Below are positions 42,383-51,555 of a DNA stretch of 64,000 nt, one piece after another. A model generated the notes under the pieces. The model was not told where the DNA came from. It saw only the letters and a program-made list of their open reading frames with translations, and did no database searches. The stretch's first letter is position 1; each line of letters starts with the position of its first letter. This DNA comes from CAZJYI01 sp964550025 (GTDB lineage: Bacteria; Verrucomicrobiota; Kiritimatiellia; UBA8416; CAYOBW01): positions 1 through 64,000 of the forward strand of contig CAZJYI010000047.1 in the NCBI GenBank assembly GCA_964550025.1. Direction: 5' to 3'. Both the position numbers and the translations under genes were made by a program.

Positions 42383-44272
42383 CTACTTCAGAGGCTTAAG
42401 CTTGAAACGCTTGATGCTGACACCTTTATTCGGTGCTTTGGCCGTGAACATGAGGGTGTTTCTGCCTTCCTTCAAATCGATGGTCACGGGCTTGGTATCC
42501 TCCCAGAAGCCCTTCGTGTAGGGCAGCGGAATATCGAGCAGCGTCCTGCGATTCAGCCGGAGCAGCATCGTCCGGTCCACGGTCACCGTACATACCCGCG
42601 CGGCAAACTCGTATTTTCCCGCCGCTGGGGCGTTGACATAGTACTTGAGCAGCTCGGGACGCGCACCGCCGAGGCAGTAATGCGCCTGAATGCCATCACC
42701 CTCGATCGTTTTCATGAAGCGGATCTTCTCCGTGCTGTTCGTCGGCTTGGCACAGGCGGCCGGGGGAATGGAGATGGTCCCGTCGTCACCGAAAACGATC
42801 GTCTTGTCCGCATCGGAGAACGCAATGCCGGCAAGCTCGTTGGTCACGGCTTCGACGTTGGACTCGGCGAGCTCCTCGCCGGTCAGGGCAAGTTCAGCAA
42901 TCCTGGCTGCTTCCACGATCGCCAGCTTCTTGTAGAACGCCAGCGCATTCCAGAAGTCTCCGCCAACGCCGTACTGCCTCTTGCTAACCTTGGATTCGTC
43001 GAGCGCGTCGCCGACCCACTCGGCACGCAGGACCTTCATGTATTCTCCTCCGGGCGCCCTGCGTGCACGTTCCTCCAGCACGAAGTCCAGACCGCAGATG
43101 TCGCGGTGACGGTTAAAGGTCCAGTGCGCGCCGAAGACCACCGTCCAGCCGTCCGGCGTCCAGTGACAGAAGGCGGCATGGCCGGTTTGTCTGGCGTACC
43201 GGACCGGTATCCCGAACGCCGAGCATGCCAGCTTTCCGGTAAAACAGCGCGGGCCGCAGATGCCGCCTTCGAGAAAGAAGTCCTGGAACCTGGAGAGATT
43301 CAGGTCCGGTCTCACGGGCCTGCGAACGTTGCTCGTGTAGGGCACATCGGTCTTCGTAATGCGGCAGTAGCGCCATTGGTAGTCGGAGTTCCTGATGTGG
43401 TCGGGACGGTAGTTGCGCAGCATGTCGCGCATCCAGTTCATATCCTCAACCGCGTAGTGATGCATGGCGAAGCGCCAATTGAAGTCGCTGTACGTGCCGA
43501 AAGCCTCATCCAGCTTACCCTCAAGATAGGCTTTCTCATAGTCCAGGAAGACTTCGACATTCACTTCGGCCGGAGTCACCCCCTCCCTCTTCATGCAACC
43601 GTCCGGATGTTCCATTGAGGTCGCCAGCGCGAAGCTCTGCCAGAACCCCTCCTTCGCGCGTTCACTCGCCGCTTGGATCGCCTTGTAGATCTGCATGGCT
43701 TGGCCGTACTTGCCCTGGTAGCAGCCACCCAGTTCCATGATCTGCTCAATCAGCGCATCATCGCCCAGGAACTCGTCAATGATCGCCTCCTCGCTCGCCC
43801 CCTGCTGCGCGAATACGGCGAGCCCCGGCGGCGTGGCGTGCGCCAGAAGCGCGCACTTCCGCAGCTTGATGTCCAGCGTGTCGCCGGCCAGGAATGAGTC
43901 GACGTCAGAAAGCAGCGGCGTCGCCGCCGTCAAGGCATTCGACTGCGCCACGGCGTAGAGCTTGTGGCCGGGTGCGTAGCGTGGGGGCGCGTTTCTCAGC
44001 CCATTCGGATTGGGCTGGGGCGGCACGTCCGCCACCGCCGCGTGAGCGTCGACAAAGGCTGCCTTCTTCGCCTCGTCCACAGCCGGGACGGCCGCCGAGA
44101 TCTCCTTCTTCAGCGACGTGAGCACACCATCGTATTTGGCAAAAAGTGCCTCGCCTTGCGCCGTCAGCGGCACCTCCGGCTCCTTCCCGCGGCCCGATAC
44201 GACACCGCACAGGCTCATCAGAACCGGCAGCATCAAACCAACCATGACGAGCCGTCTGCGTGTTTTCATCAT
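42383..44272 (-). CDS. Exported transglutaminase-like protein
   Basis: ATG 44272 follows AGGAGTAACGG. The 629-residue protein has a signal peptide (about 1-26). A transglutaminase/peptidase fold lies near 340-390: GGICGPRCFTGKLACSAFGIPV carries the catalytic Cys candidates, and RQTGHAAFCHWTPDGW the His. The last 120 residues look like a carbohydrate-binding or jelly-roll domain (VTIDLKEGRNTLMFTAKAP). Known members cleave or cross-link amide bonds outside the cytoplasm. It lies last in a minus-strand run after the thioredoxin-like pair, with a 188-base palindrome-rich gap, so co-transcription is uncertain. Confidence 0.72.
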   Translation of the reverse strand: MMKTRRRLVMVGLMLPVLMSLCGVVSGRGKEPEVPLTAQGEALFAKYDGVLTSLKKEISAAVPAVDEAKKAAFVDAHAAVADVPPQPNPNGLRNAPPRYAPGHKLYAVAQSNALTAATPLLSDVDSFLAGDTLDIKLRKCALLAHATPPGLAVFAQQGASEEAIIDEFLGDDALIEQIMELGGCYQGKYGQAMQIYKAIQAASERAKEGFWQSFALATSMEHPDGCMKREGVTPAEVNVEVFLDYEKAYLEGKLDEAFGTYSDFNWRFAMHHYAVEDMNWMRDMLRNYRPDHIRNSDYQWRYCRITKTDVPYTSNVRRPVRPDLNLSRFQDFFLEGGICGPRCFTGKLACSAFGIPVRYARQTGHAAFCHWTPDGWTVVFGAHWTFNRHRDICGLDFVLEERARRAPGGEYMKVLRAEWVGDALDESKVSKRQYGVGGDFWNALAFYKKLAIVEAARIAELALTGEELAESNVEAVTNELAGIAFSDADKTIVFGDDGTISIPPAACAKPTNSTEKIRFMKTIEGDGIQAHYCLGGARPELLKYYVNAPAAGKYEFAARVCTVTVDRTMLLRLNRRTLLDIPLPYTKGFWEDTKPVTIDLKEGRNTLMFTAKAPNKGVSIKRFKLKPLK

Positions 44273-44310
44273 CTCCGTTACTCCTCTTCTGTCTGGCGTT
44301 CTCCAGACCC

Positions 44311-44489
44311 CACCGGGCTTGTCCCGGTGGTGAACGTGATTCTACGCCACCCGAACGAGTTTCTACCACTCAGAGCCCGTTTGGAGCGAGAAACAGCGCT
44401 CTGCTCCCGCCGCGCTCGATGCTTGCCCGGAACGTTCCGTACGCCTTTCTCAGAACAGAGTCATGGCGCCGCCGGGACAAGCCCGGTGG
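44311..44489. repeat. Palindrome with CACCGGGCTTGTCCCGGTGG ends
   Basis: CACCGGGCTTGTCCCGGTGG (44311-44330) and its partner GCCGGGACAAGCCCGGTGG (44471-44489) end a roughly 180-base stretch. The words GGTGGTGAACGTGATT here recur in reverse in the cluster at 58481-58820. The second arm encodes the last residues of the thioredoxin-fold gene (ATTGLVPAAP), so its stop lies in the repeat. Confidence 0.75.
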
Positions 44490-47316
44490 TGGCCCGCCGA
44501 ACTCTCAGAGTCTTCAATTTCTCATGGAACAACTTGTAGACATCCTCGTAGTCTTTCGCCACCACCCCGGCAGCTCGCCTCCGGACCACTGCCGCCTCTT
44601 CCTTGCGCCCGAGCTCATCCAGGATGGCTGCATGCGTACTCCAGAGAATAGACAGAATATCACACGGCTCCTTGACGGTGAAATCCGCCACCGTCTGCCG
44701 CCAGTTCTTCGCTCCCTTGGCGCCCCTGCCCCGGTAGTGCCTGAGCGTGTGAGCGTCTATGGCAATCTCGATGGCCTCAAGCGCAGGTTCCCAGTCCTTG
44801 AGCCCCATCAGCGCTATCGCCCGTCCGTGATGCCGGGACGAGCGCCAGCCGTAACGATCGGGATCCGCCGGCAGGTACGGTCCCGTGAAAAGTCGAGCAG
44901 CCCCTTGGAAGTCGCCCTTCTCAAGGGCCCTGTAACCGGCTTCAACGTCACACACTTCGATGTGCACTTTCATCCCCAGCAGGAACGCGAAGGGAAATCC
45001 GAACTCAGTCCTGTACGCCAACCCCGATGCCCGCCACGCCACCGTGCCGTCACGACGCAGCAGGAAGACATTCGCGACGCGATCGGCAGAGAGAATCCCC
45101 AACTGCCGCACCATCGGGTTGTTGAGCCCACCGGGGACCATCGCCGCCTGGCAGGTCCAGCCGTTCGTCTTCATCAGGGCATCGACGTGAGCCGCGTCGT
45201 CGCACAGAAACGCGGCGACCATGTCGACGCCCTTGTTCACATGCTCATCGACAAGCCGTTGCGCGTAGTCCATCACCATTCGAACATGATCGTTTCTGGT
45301 GGGGTTTCCCCGTCGATCCGTGAGGACCGGAAAATCCGCATCGGGATCTGCCGGCGGCTCGACGAAGACCAGGAATGTGGGTTTGTCATTTCCCTCCCGC
45401 GGCAAACTCAGGGTGCTGCCATCCATGCGCTTGAGCGCGATCCTCGGCAGACGGTTGGTCATGGGTTCATAGCCGTGATTGACGATGTAGGAACGCGTTG
45501 ACCGCTCGCGGCGGCTGTGGTTGGGTTTCAAGAGACGATATCGATGGTGCCTGTCCAGCAGGAACGAGGTGAATGCATAGTACTCGGGACTATCGGCATG
45601 TTCCTCCAGGAGGATGCCTCGGTACTTCTCATGCATCTCCCGCGACTTGGCGTCCAACGCCAACATGGCCGCGGCCGCGAGAGCCGAGGCAGGAGCATCA
45701 TCCCCTCCGCACGCCGCCAGGAAACCGGAGACCGCGGACGCCGCCTTCTTGTCACCACGCCTGAGAGCGTCCTTGGCCAGACAGAACCGTGGCACCACAT
45801 CCGCGGCCGGGGGGGGCTCCATTGCCAGTGCGGCCTCTGCCTCTGCAACGGCCGCCTCGAGGTGTTCGGGCTCGCAGGCAAGGTTCCACATGCCCAGCAG
45901 CGCGACAATCCTGCGGTTGCGCAGACGCCAGAGGCCCGATGCGTTGGGGGCCTTCTTGATGGCATCCGCGCACAGCTTCTCTGCTTTCCCGTAGTTCGCG
46001 AGCGCCTCCTCGCGCGACAGGCGGTAGCGGAAGGGCGGCAGCGGGAAACATGCCTGGACCGCAGGCAGCTTGTCGTCCGTTGCGGATCCCGTGACAAGAA
46101 TATCACCGATGAAGAGCGACTGAAGCTGGGCCATGTAGCGGTCCTCGGAGACGCGCATCGCTTCGAGGGCGGGCAGTCGCCCATGGACGATCTCGGGTCG
46201 GATGACGGCCAGCCCGTATTCGTTGACCAGGACGGCGATCGGATCGCCCTGCGCATAGGTGCGGTATGCCTGGTGTTGCCTTCCTCCGGGCAGCCTCATG
46301 ACCGTCCAGTCCAGCCCGTGATCGCGCAGGATTGATGCACCCCCGTCAGGGAGTTCATCCAGGTTGAAGCTGAACACATCGATGAGCCCGGCGTACTTGG
46401 CCAGCTCCTCCTTCCGCTTCTCAAGGTACTCCTCGAAACCGCGCTTCTCTTTCGACCAGAACACCATGAGGCAGAGGTGCCCCATGGTATCCGCGGGGAA
46501 ACAGAGTATGGTGCCATCCAGGCGTTCGAATTCGCCGCTGAACGTGACATCCAGCCGACTTATCTTCAGGAACTTCCGGCGGAACTCGATGACGTCATGA
46601 TCGTCGGAGAAGTTCTCATCCAGGGCATAGTAGATTGCGTCCTCGAGTTCCGGCGCCTCCAGCTTCTGAACAATGAGTGCCCCCATGAGCAGGCTCCTGG
46701 CCTCAGCGGACGTGCCGCGATAACGTTCGAGTAGCTCAGCCAGGGCCTTTGCGCGCTCATCCAGCGTGGCATCCCTTCCAGACAGCTCTCTCTCTGAAAG
46801 CAGGAGATCGGCCTCCAGTCGAAGCTCGGCGTACCTATCGGGAGCCTGCGCCAGTTTGCCGCACGTATCGAAAAGCGAGTCACGATTGCGTGCGATGTTG
46901 TCCATCGTCAGCAACCGTTTCTGGCTCTGGAACATGATCCCCAGGATCGCATACCGGTTCGGCGCCACCGGCGCTTCTTTCAGAAGTGCATGTCCCTTGC
47001 GCACGATGTTCTTCAGGTTGCGCCTCGTGGCAACCGTTGAACTGCCCCTGCCCCCCGACGTGGCCAGCTCCTTCCGCAGAGAGTGAACTGCGCTCTCCGG
47101 GATGGCGTTGCCGGCGTCGCCGGCGACTGCTGATGACACCAGCAACGCGATGAGAATTGGGCCAGCGACTCGCGACCAGCGACTCGCGTGTGCCGGGACG
47201 CGCGACGCCTCGACTCGCGACGTCGCGCGCCGGCGCGTCAAAGCGTCCTGAAACTCGCGAGTCGCTGGTCGCTGGTCGCTGGTCCGAAACGAATCAACCC
47301 ACTGCTGCCGCGTCAC
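44461..47316 (-). CDS. Thioredoxin-fold repeat protein (TlpA-like), paralogue 2
   Basis: I choose GTG 47316, which overlaps the previous stop as GTGA; GTG 47331 is an alternative. The 951-residue protein carries about 45 residues derived from a palindromic repeat before its hydrophobic export segment (GPILIALLVSSAVAGDAG). It has two thioredoxin/AhpC-like folds: near 225-330 (HLCLMVFWSKEKRG) and near 680-790 (FLVFVEPPAD, VFLLRRDGTVAWR), with helical TPR-like regions between and after. Neither fold has a CxxC, so disulfide chemistry is unlikely. It is a tandem duplicate of the next gene. Probable role: exported scaffold or sensor linked to the MoxR operon; not known. Confidence 0.7.
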   Translation of the reverse strand: MTRQQWVDSFRTSDQRPATREFQDALTRRRATSRVEASRVPAHASRWSRVAGPILIALLVSSAVAGDAGNAIPESAVHSLRKELATSGGRGSSTVATRRNLKNIVRKGHALLKEAPVAPNRYAILGIMFQSQKRLLTMDNIARNRDSLFDTCGKLAQAPDRYAELRLEADLLLSERELSGRDATLDERAKALAELLERYRGTSAEARSLLMGALIVQKLEAPELEDAIYYALDENFSDDHDVIEFRRKFLKISRLDVTFSGEFERLDGTILCFPADTMGHLCLMVFWSKEKRGFEEYLEKRKEELAKYAGLIDVFSFNLDELPDGGASILRDHGLDWTVMRLPGGRQHQAYRTYAQGDPIAVLVNEYGLAVIRPEIVHGRLPALEAMRVSEDRYMAQLQSLFIGDILVTGSATDDKLPAVQACFPLPPFRYRLSREEALANYGKAEKLCADAIKKAPNASGLWRLRNRRIVALLGMWNLACEPEHLEAAVAEAEAALAMEPPPAADVVPRFCLAKDALRRGDKKAASAVSGFLAACGGDDAPASALAAAAMLALDAKSREMHEKYRGILLEEHADSPEYYAFTSFLLDRHHRYRLLKPNHSRRERSTRSYIVNHGYEPMTNRLPRIALKRMDGSTLSLPREGNDKPTFLVFVEPPADPDADFPVLTDRRGNPTRNDHVRMVMDYAQRLVDEHVNKGVDMVAAFLCDDAAHVDALMKTNGWTCQAAMVPGGLNNPMVRQLGILSADRVANVFLLRRDGTVAWRASGLAYRTEFGFPFAFLLGMKVHIEVCDVEAGYRALEKGDFQGAARLFTGPYLPADPDRYGWRSSRHHGRAIALMGLKDWEPALEAIEIAIDAHTLRHYRGRGAKGAKNWRQTVADFTVKEPCDILSILWSTHAAILDELGRKEEAAVVRRRAAGVVAKDYEDVYKLFHEKLKTLRVRRATTGLVPAAP
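47159..47285. repeat. Long palindromic element, copy C (in coding sequence)
   Basis: The unit begins GGCCAGCGACTCGCGACCAG and ends GTCGCTGGTCGCTGGTCC, an imperfect inverted repeat of 127 bases. It lies inside the 5' end of the thioredoxin-fold gene and is translated in frame. Related copies: 50241-50364 and 51441-51528. Confidence 0.78.
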
Positions 47317-50212
47317 TTCACCTCTCCCCACTGGGCAAGCCGAATCCGTTTCAGCCTGTCGTAGAAGACGCCGAGCGGCACACCATTGCGCGCGATATCC
47401 AACGGAAAAGCCGGATGAGGGTGAGCCGGAGCGGCGGCGAGCCGGCGCTCGGCTTCCGCGTCTTCTGATCTTCCGAGCTGTTCAAGGATGGTCGCCTTCG
47501 TAAGCCGCATGTCCACCACGCCATGACAGCGACATGGGTTGGTGGCATCGAATTCCTCCAGGCGTGTCTTGATCGCCTCGTCGATTTCGGCCAGGGCCGA
47601 GGTCCAATCCTTGAGCCCCATGTATGCCAGGGCGCGGCCTTGCAGGCGGTCAGCGCCCCACGGGTCGCGTGGCACTCTCCGCTTCTGCTCCGGCGGCTGC
47701 AGCTCGCCAAACAGGCTCAGGGCTTTCTTGAAATCGCCCCTCTCAAGCGCAGCGAATGCGGCATCCGTTCTGCACTTCTTTACGTTCGTCGCTATGGCTT
47801 GGTGTGTCCACCCCGGCACGCTGCAGCCCTGAACGGGGAATGTCAGCCCCGATATCGTCCAGGCAATCGTGCCGTCGGGGCGGAGCAGAACAACGTTGGG
47901 CTCTTCGTCCGGGGATACAATCCCCAAACGCTGGATAAGCGGATTACTGGGGCCGCCAGGCACCATGGCCGCCTCGAATGTCCACTCGTCTTCCTTCATC
48001 AAGGCGCTGACGGCGTTCGCGTCCTCCGAAAGAAAGGCCACGGTGAGTTTCCCATCTTTGCTGTAGTCCACATCCGAGCGTGCCTCTTTGCCGACGGCAT
48101 TACGGGCGTAGAGGTCTATCTTCTGAACAAGATTGCTTCTGCCGGCGACATCCTCGGGCGGTTCGGCAAACACGATCACGGAGAACGCTCCGGCCGTGTC
48201 CCGGGGAAAGCTGAGTTCCCCGCCGCCGAGCGTCTTGAGTTCAGCCCTGAACGGTCGGTTCGTATCCACGGGCTCGGTGACCGCGGTGATCAACCAACGC
48301 ACGTTGTATCGCTGCTCCCGGGTATGGCCCCAACGACCGGGATTGCCCCAGAAGAGCCGGTGCGCGTGCAGACGATCACGCAGGAACGCAAAGACCGGCC
48401 ACGGCGTGGGATCGTCGTCATATCCGCCATCCAGAAGCCTGCCGCGATATGCGTCGTGGAGGGTGCTCGCGTTGGCTTCGATCGCCAGAATCGCCGCCGC
48501 GGCCAGGGCCGCTGTCGGCGCGTTCTCCCCCCCAACTGCCTCTACAAGCGCCGGCAGGAGTTCTTCAGGATCAGCACTTCCCGCGCGCAATGCCTCCTTC
48601 GCGAGGCAGAAGCGCGAGACGACATCCGCACCGGGCGGCAGGTCCATGNNNNNNNNNNNNNNNNNNNNNNNNNNNNNNNNNNNNNNNNNNNNNNNNNNNN
48701 NNNNNNNNNNNNNNNNNNNNNNNNNNNNNNNNNNNNNNNNNNNNNNNNCTCCTTCGCGAGGCAGAAGCGCGAGACGACATCCGCACCGGGCGGCAGGTCC
48801 ATGGCAAGCGTGGCACGCGCCTCCTTGACGGCCTCTTCCAGGTGCTTCGGTTCACGGCCCAGGTTCCACATGCCAAGCAGGGCAATGATCCGGCGATTGC
48901 GAACAAGCCAGAGGTTCGGCGCTTCTGAGTGCTCCTTGATGGCAACCGCACACAACGCTTCCGCCTTCCTGTAGTTCGCCAATGACTCCTCGCGCGTCAA
49001 CCGGTAGCGAAAAGGCACCGGCGTGAAGCACGACTGAATGGCCGGCAAGTTCGGGATTGAGTCCACCTTGCCCGCATGTGCGACCAGGAAATCACCAATG
49101 AACAGCGAGCGGAGCTGTGCGAGATATCGATCGTTGTCGAGCCACATCCCGACCCCGGGTCCCTGGCTTGCCGGCCGCTTGCCTCGCGCCGGGGTTGGCG
49201 GCGGCCACGGCACAGACTGCCCCCGCTGCAGGCAAACGTGGCCCTGGCCATTGACCAGCAGCGCCACCGGGTCCATCCTGGCGTATGCACGGTATGCAGA
49301 GCTTGCTCTCCCTCCCGGCAGATGCAGGGCCGTGCAATCCAACCCCGTTCCTCGGAGAATCTTCTCTCCGGCATCAGGCAAGTCGTCCACGTTGAGGCTG
49401 TAGACCTCGAACCTGCCCGGGAAACGTCCCCGCTGCTCCTTCACCTTGCCCAGGAACTCGGCGTAGCGCTCGACGTCTTTCGACCAGAACACCATCAGAC
49501 AGTGGTGTCCCAGGCGATCATGGGGGAACGCAACAGGGGAACCGCCAACACGCTCGTATGTTCCGCTGAACATGGCATCCAGCCGGTCGGCAGCGATGTT
49601 CTTGCGTCGGAATGCGATGGCGTCGTGATCGCCTGCGAAGCGTTCAGACATTGTCTCTCGTATCTGCTTTTCCAGGTCGAACGCGTGGAGTTTCGGAGCA
49701 ACGAGAGAGGCGATCATCAGGCTCCGCCATTCAGCCTTCGTCCCGCGGTAGCGTGCCACCACGCCACGCAGCGCCTCGGCTCTTTCCGCGACCGTGGCGT
49801 CATTCAGCGCAAGCTCTCTCTCTGAGAGCAGCATGTCGGCTTCCAGGCGAAGCTCCGCGTATTCGTCGGGTGCTTCCGCAAGCTTGTCGCAGGTCTCGAA
49901 GATCGCCTTGCGGTTGCGGTCGGTGTTCTCCAGGCTCAAGAGTCTCTTCTGACCCTGAAACAGAATGTCCAGTACGGCGTATCGGTTGGTCGCGTCGGGA
50001 GCCGCCTCAAGCAGGGACCCAGCCTTGCGAATCACGCTCTTGCAGGCCCTGCGCACGGCGACGGACGATGCCCCCTGTGCCCGGGTCTCGCCGAGCTCCT
50101 CCTGAAGCGCGGTGATTTCGCTTTCGGGAATGGAAGCGGGCTGCTTCTCCTGGGCTGCGCAGACGTTGGCTAGTGCCGGCAACAGGATGAGGATTGAACA
50201 ACCAACGCGCAT
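47313..50212 (-). CDS. Thioredoxin-fold repeat protein (TlpA-like), paralogue 1, split by an assembly gap
   Basis: The reading frame is interrupted by 100 Ns, but the codon phase and the duplicated 55 bases show that the two halves belong together. With the gap and one copy removed the protein has 914 residues: signal segment (VGCSILILLPALANVCAAQ), TPR-like helices, thioredoxin-like domain (HHCLMVFWSKDVERY), a helical middle (AMDLPPGADVVSRFCLAKEAL lies at the join) and a second thioredoxin-like domain (NVVLLRPDGTIAWTISG). It matches the 951-residue neighbour along its length, for example ELRLEADMLLSEREL. No CxxC is present in either fold. It follows the prenyltransferase-repeat gene after a palindrome-filled gap. 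Confidence 0.8.
48594..48648. repeat. 55-base duplicate, left side of gap
   Basis: Identical to 48749-48803 over all 55 bases. It represents contig overlap, not a biological repeat. Confidence 0.9.
48649..48748. other. Assembly gap of 100 Ns (artificial)
   Basis: The run of exactly 100 N is a standard scaffold filler. Since the same 55 bases flank it, the true sequence most likely has no gap: positions 48649-48803 should be removed. Confidence 0.92.
48749..48803. repeat. 55-base duplicate, right side of gap
   Basis: Exact copy of 48594-48648. A length of 55 equals a common assembler k-mer size, supporting unmerged contig ends. Confidence 0.9.
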
Positions 50213-50240
50213 TTCAATGGGCCTTTCCGGCTTCTTCTTG

Positions 50241-50364
50241 GGACTAGCGACTCGCGACCAGCGACGCGCGAGTTTCAGGACGCTCCGACGCGCTGACGCA
50301 CGACATCGCGAGTCGATGCGTCACACGTCCCCACCGCTGGTCGCTGGTCGCGCGTCGCTGGTCC
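50241..50364. repeat. Long palindromic element, copy B (intergenic)
   Basis: Starts GGACTAGCGACTCGCGACCA and ends CGCGCGTCGCTGGTCC. It fills most of the 164 bases between the prenyltransferase-repeat gene and thioredoxin-fold paralogue 1. The same family sits inside the neighbouring genes. Confidence 0.78.
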
Positions 50365-50376
50365 AAAACAAGACAA

Positions 50377-51555
50377 TCACCTCTGATAAATCGGAATATA
50401 CCGATGCGGCGTCGCAAGGACAATGATCGCCATCGGGGTCTCGTAGCTCACGGCCTTGCTTCCCTTCTTGTTCCTGTTCCCGCCCCAGGAACCGCTGGAG
50501 TCCTGCTTGCGGATCAGCGCATCGCGAATCAGCGGATACCACTCGGCGTAGTAGTCGTCGCCCGCCTGCACCATCGCCTGGATCGCGTAGTAATGGCCGT
50601 AATAGTAATGCCCGAAGTTGTTGTCAATAATGCCGGGCGACCGCTCCTTCAGAAAGCGCAGGGCGGACATGACCATCTCGGAGCCGCGCGCCCCGGCAAG
50701 CTGCGCGGCGTAGGCGCCACCGCCAGTGCACGCGATCGAGTCGTTCTTCTGCACACCGGTGGGTACGTAGTTGAACCCGCCGGTCTTCTGGCTCGTGGCC
50801 GATTCGAAGTAGCTGATGACTTTGGCGATCGTCTCGTTGGGCACCACGATGCCCGCCTGGCGCGCGGAGGCGAGGCCGATAAACACCATCACGGTCACCG
50901 AGGTGTCCTGACCGTTGTCCGCGCTCGGCTGGTAGCGCCAGCCGCCGCCTTCATTCTGCGAGCGGAGGATTACCTCGACCGCGGCCTCAATGGCCTTCTG
51001 AATGACGTCATCCTCTTCCCTGTCCCGCGTCATGCCCCAGAGTTCGGTCAGGGCCAACGTGGCGAGACCGTGTTCATACATCGTGGCGCCCATATACCCG
51101 TCAGGCGCCTCTTTCGCCGCCCTGAGCAGCCAGTCCTTGGCGCGGTTCAGCGCGTCCCCGTTCGGACCCGACCCGGGAAACTGCGCCTTGGACATGAACG
51201 CCATCAAGGACAGCGACGTGATCGCCACCGCTCGCTCCCCGTCGTCTCCGGCAGCCCACGACCCGTCAGCCCGCTGGGTCTCAAGCAGGTGCTTCAGCCC
51301 CTTGTCAATCGCCGCCGATGCCTTGGCTGTCAGTTCGGGGGCGTCGTTCTGCTGGGCTTGGCAGAACGGGGAGAACCCCAACAGCAGGGCCAGCGCCAGA
51401 CGGCTGAGCCGCGCCCGGCGAGTTGCGCTCCGTTTGTTTTGGACTCGCGACTCGCGACTCGCGACCAGCGATTTCTCAGGACGCGTCGACGCACCACCCG
51501 CTAGTCGCGGGTCGCGAGTCGCTGGTCCTTGACACTTACCACCTGCCACCTTCAT
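50377..51555 (-). CDS. Exported prenyltransferase/squalene-cyclase-repeat protein
   Basis: ATG 51555 overlaps the previous stop (ATGA), which fixes the start. The 392-residue protein first carries about 45 residues translated from a palindromic repeat, then a hydrophobic export segment (LSRLALALLLGFSPFCQAQ). The main domain is an (alpha/alpha)6 barrel built of prenyltransferase/squalene-cyclase-type repeats: HLLETQRADGSWAAG, ILRSQNEGGGWRY, RKQDSSGSWGG. The DxDD acid motif of hopene cyclases is not seen, so it is probably a binding or structural barrel, not a terpene cyclase. Such proteins accompany MoxR/BatA operons in Planctomycetes, as here. Confidence 0.8.
   Translation of the reverse strand: MKVAGGKCQGPATRDPRLAGGASTRPEKSLVASRESRVQNKRSATRRARLSRLALALLLGFSPFCQAQQNDAPELTAKASAAIDKGLKHLLETQRADGSWAAGDDGERAVAITSLSLMAFMSKAQFPGSGPNGDALNRAKDWLLRAAKEAPDGYMGATMYEHGLATLALTELWGMTRDREEDDVIQKAIEAAVEVILRSQNEGGGWRYQPSADNGQDTSVTVMVFIGLASARQAGIVVPNETIAKVISYFESATSQKTGGFNYVPTGVQKNDSIACTGGGAYAAQLAGARGSEMVMSALRFLKERSPGIIDNNFGHYYYGHYYAIQAMVQAGDDYYAEWYPLIRDALIRKQDSSGSWGGNRNKKGSKAVSYETPMAIIVLATPHRYIPIYQR
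51441..51528. repeat. Long palindromic element, copy A (in coding sequence)
   Basis: The unit starts GGACTCGCGACTCGCGACTC and ends GGGTCGCGAGTCGCTGGTCC, with 88 bases in total. It lies within the 5' coding part of the prenyltransferase-repeat gene and is translated in frame (GPATRDPRLAGG ... SRESRVQ). Confidence 0.78.

Noticed and set aside
48449..48928. Frames running through the N gap on the + strand
   Set aside because: They exist only because Ns do not create stops and are antisense to the thioredoxin-fold gene.
50377..51555. Calling the barrel protein a squalene-hopene cyclase
   Set aside because: It is about 390 residues instead of more than 600 and shows no DxDD acid motif; only the repeat fold is shared.
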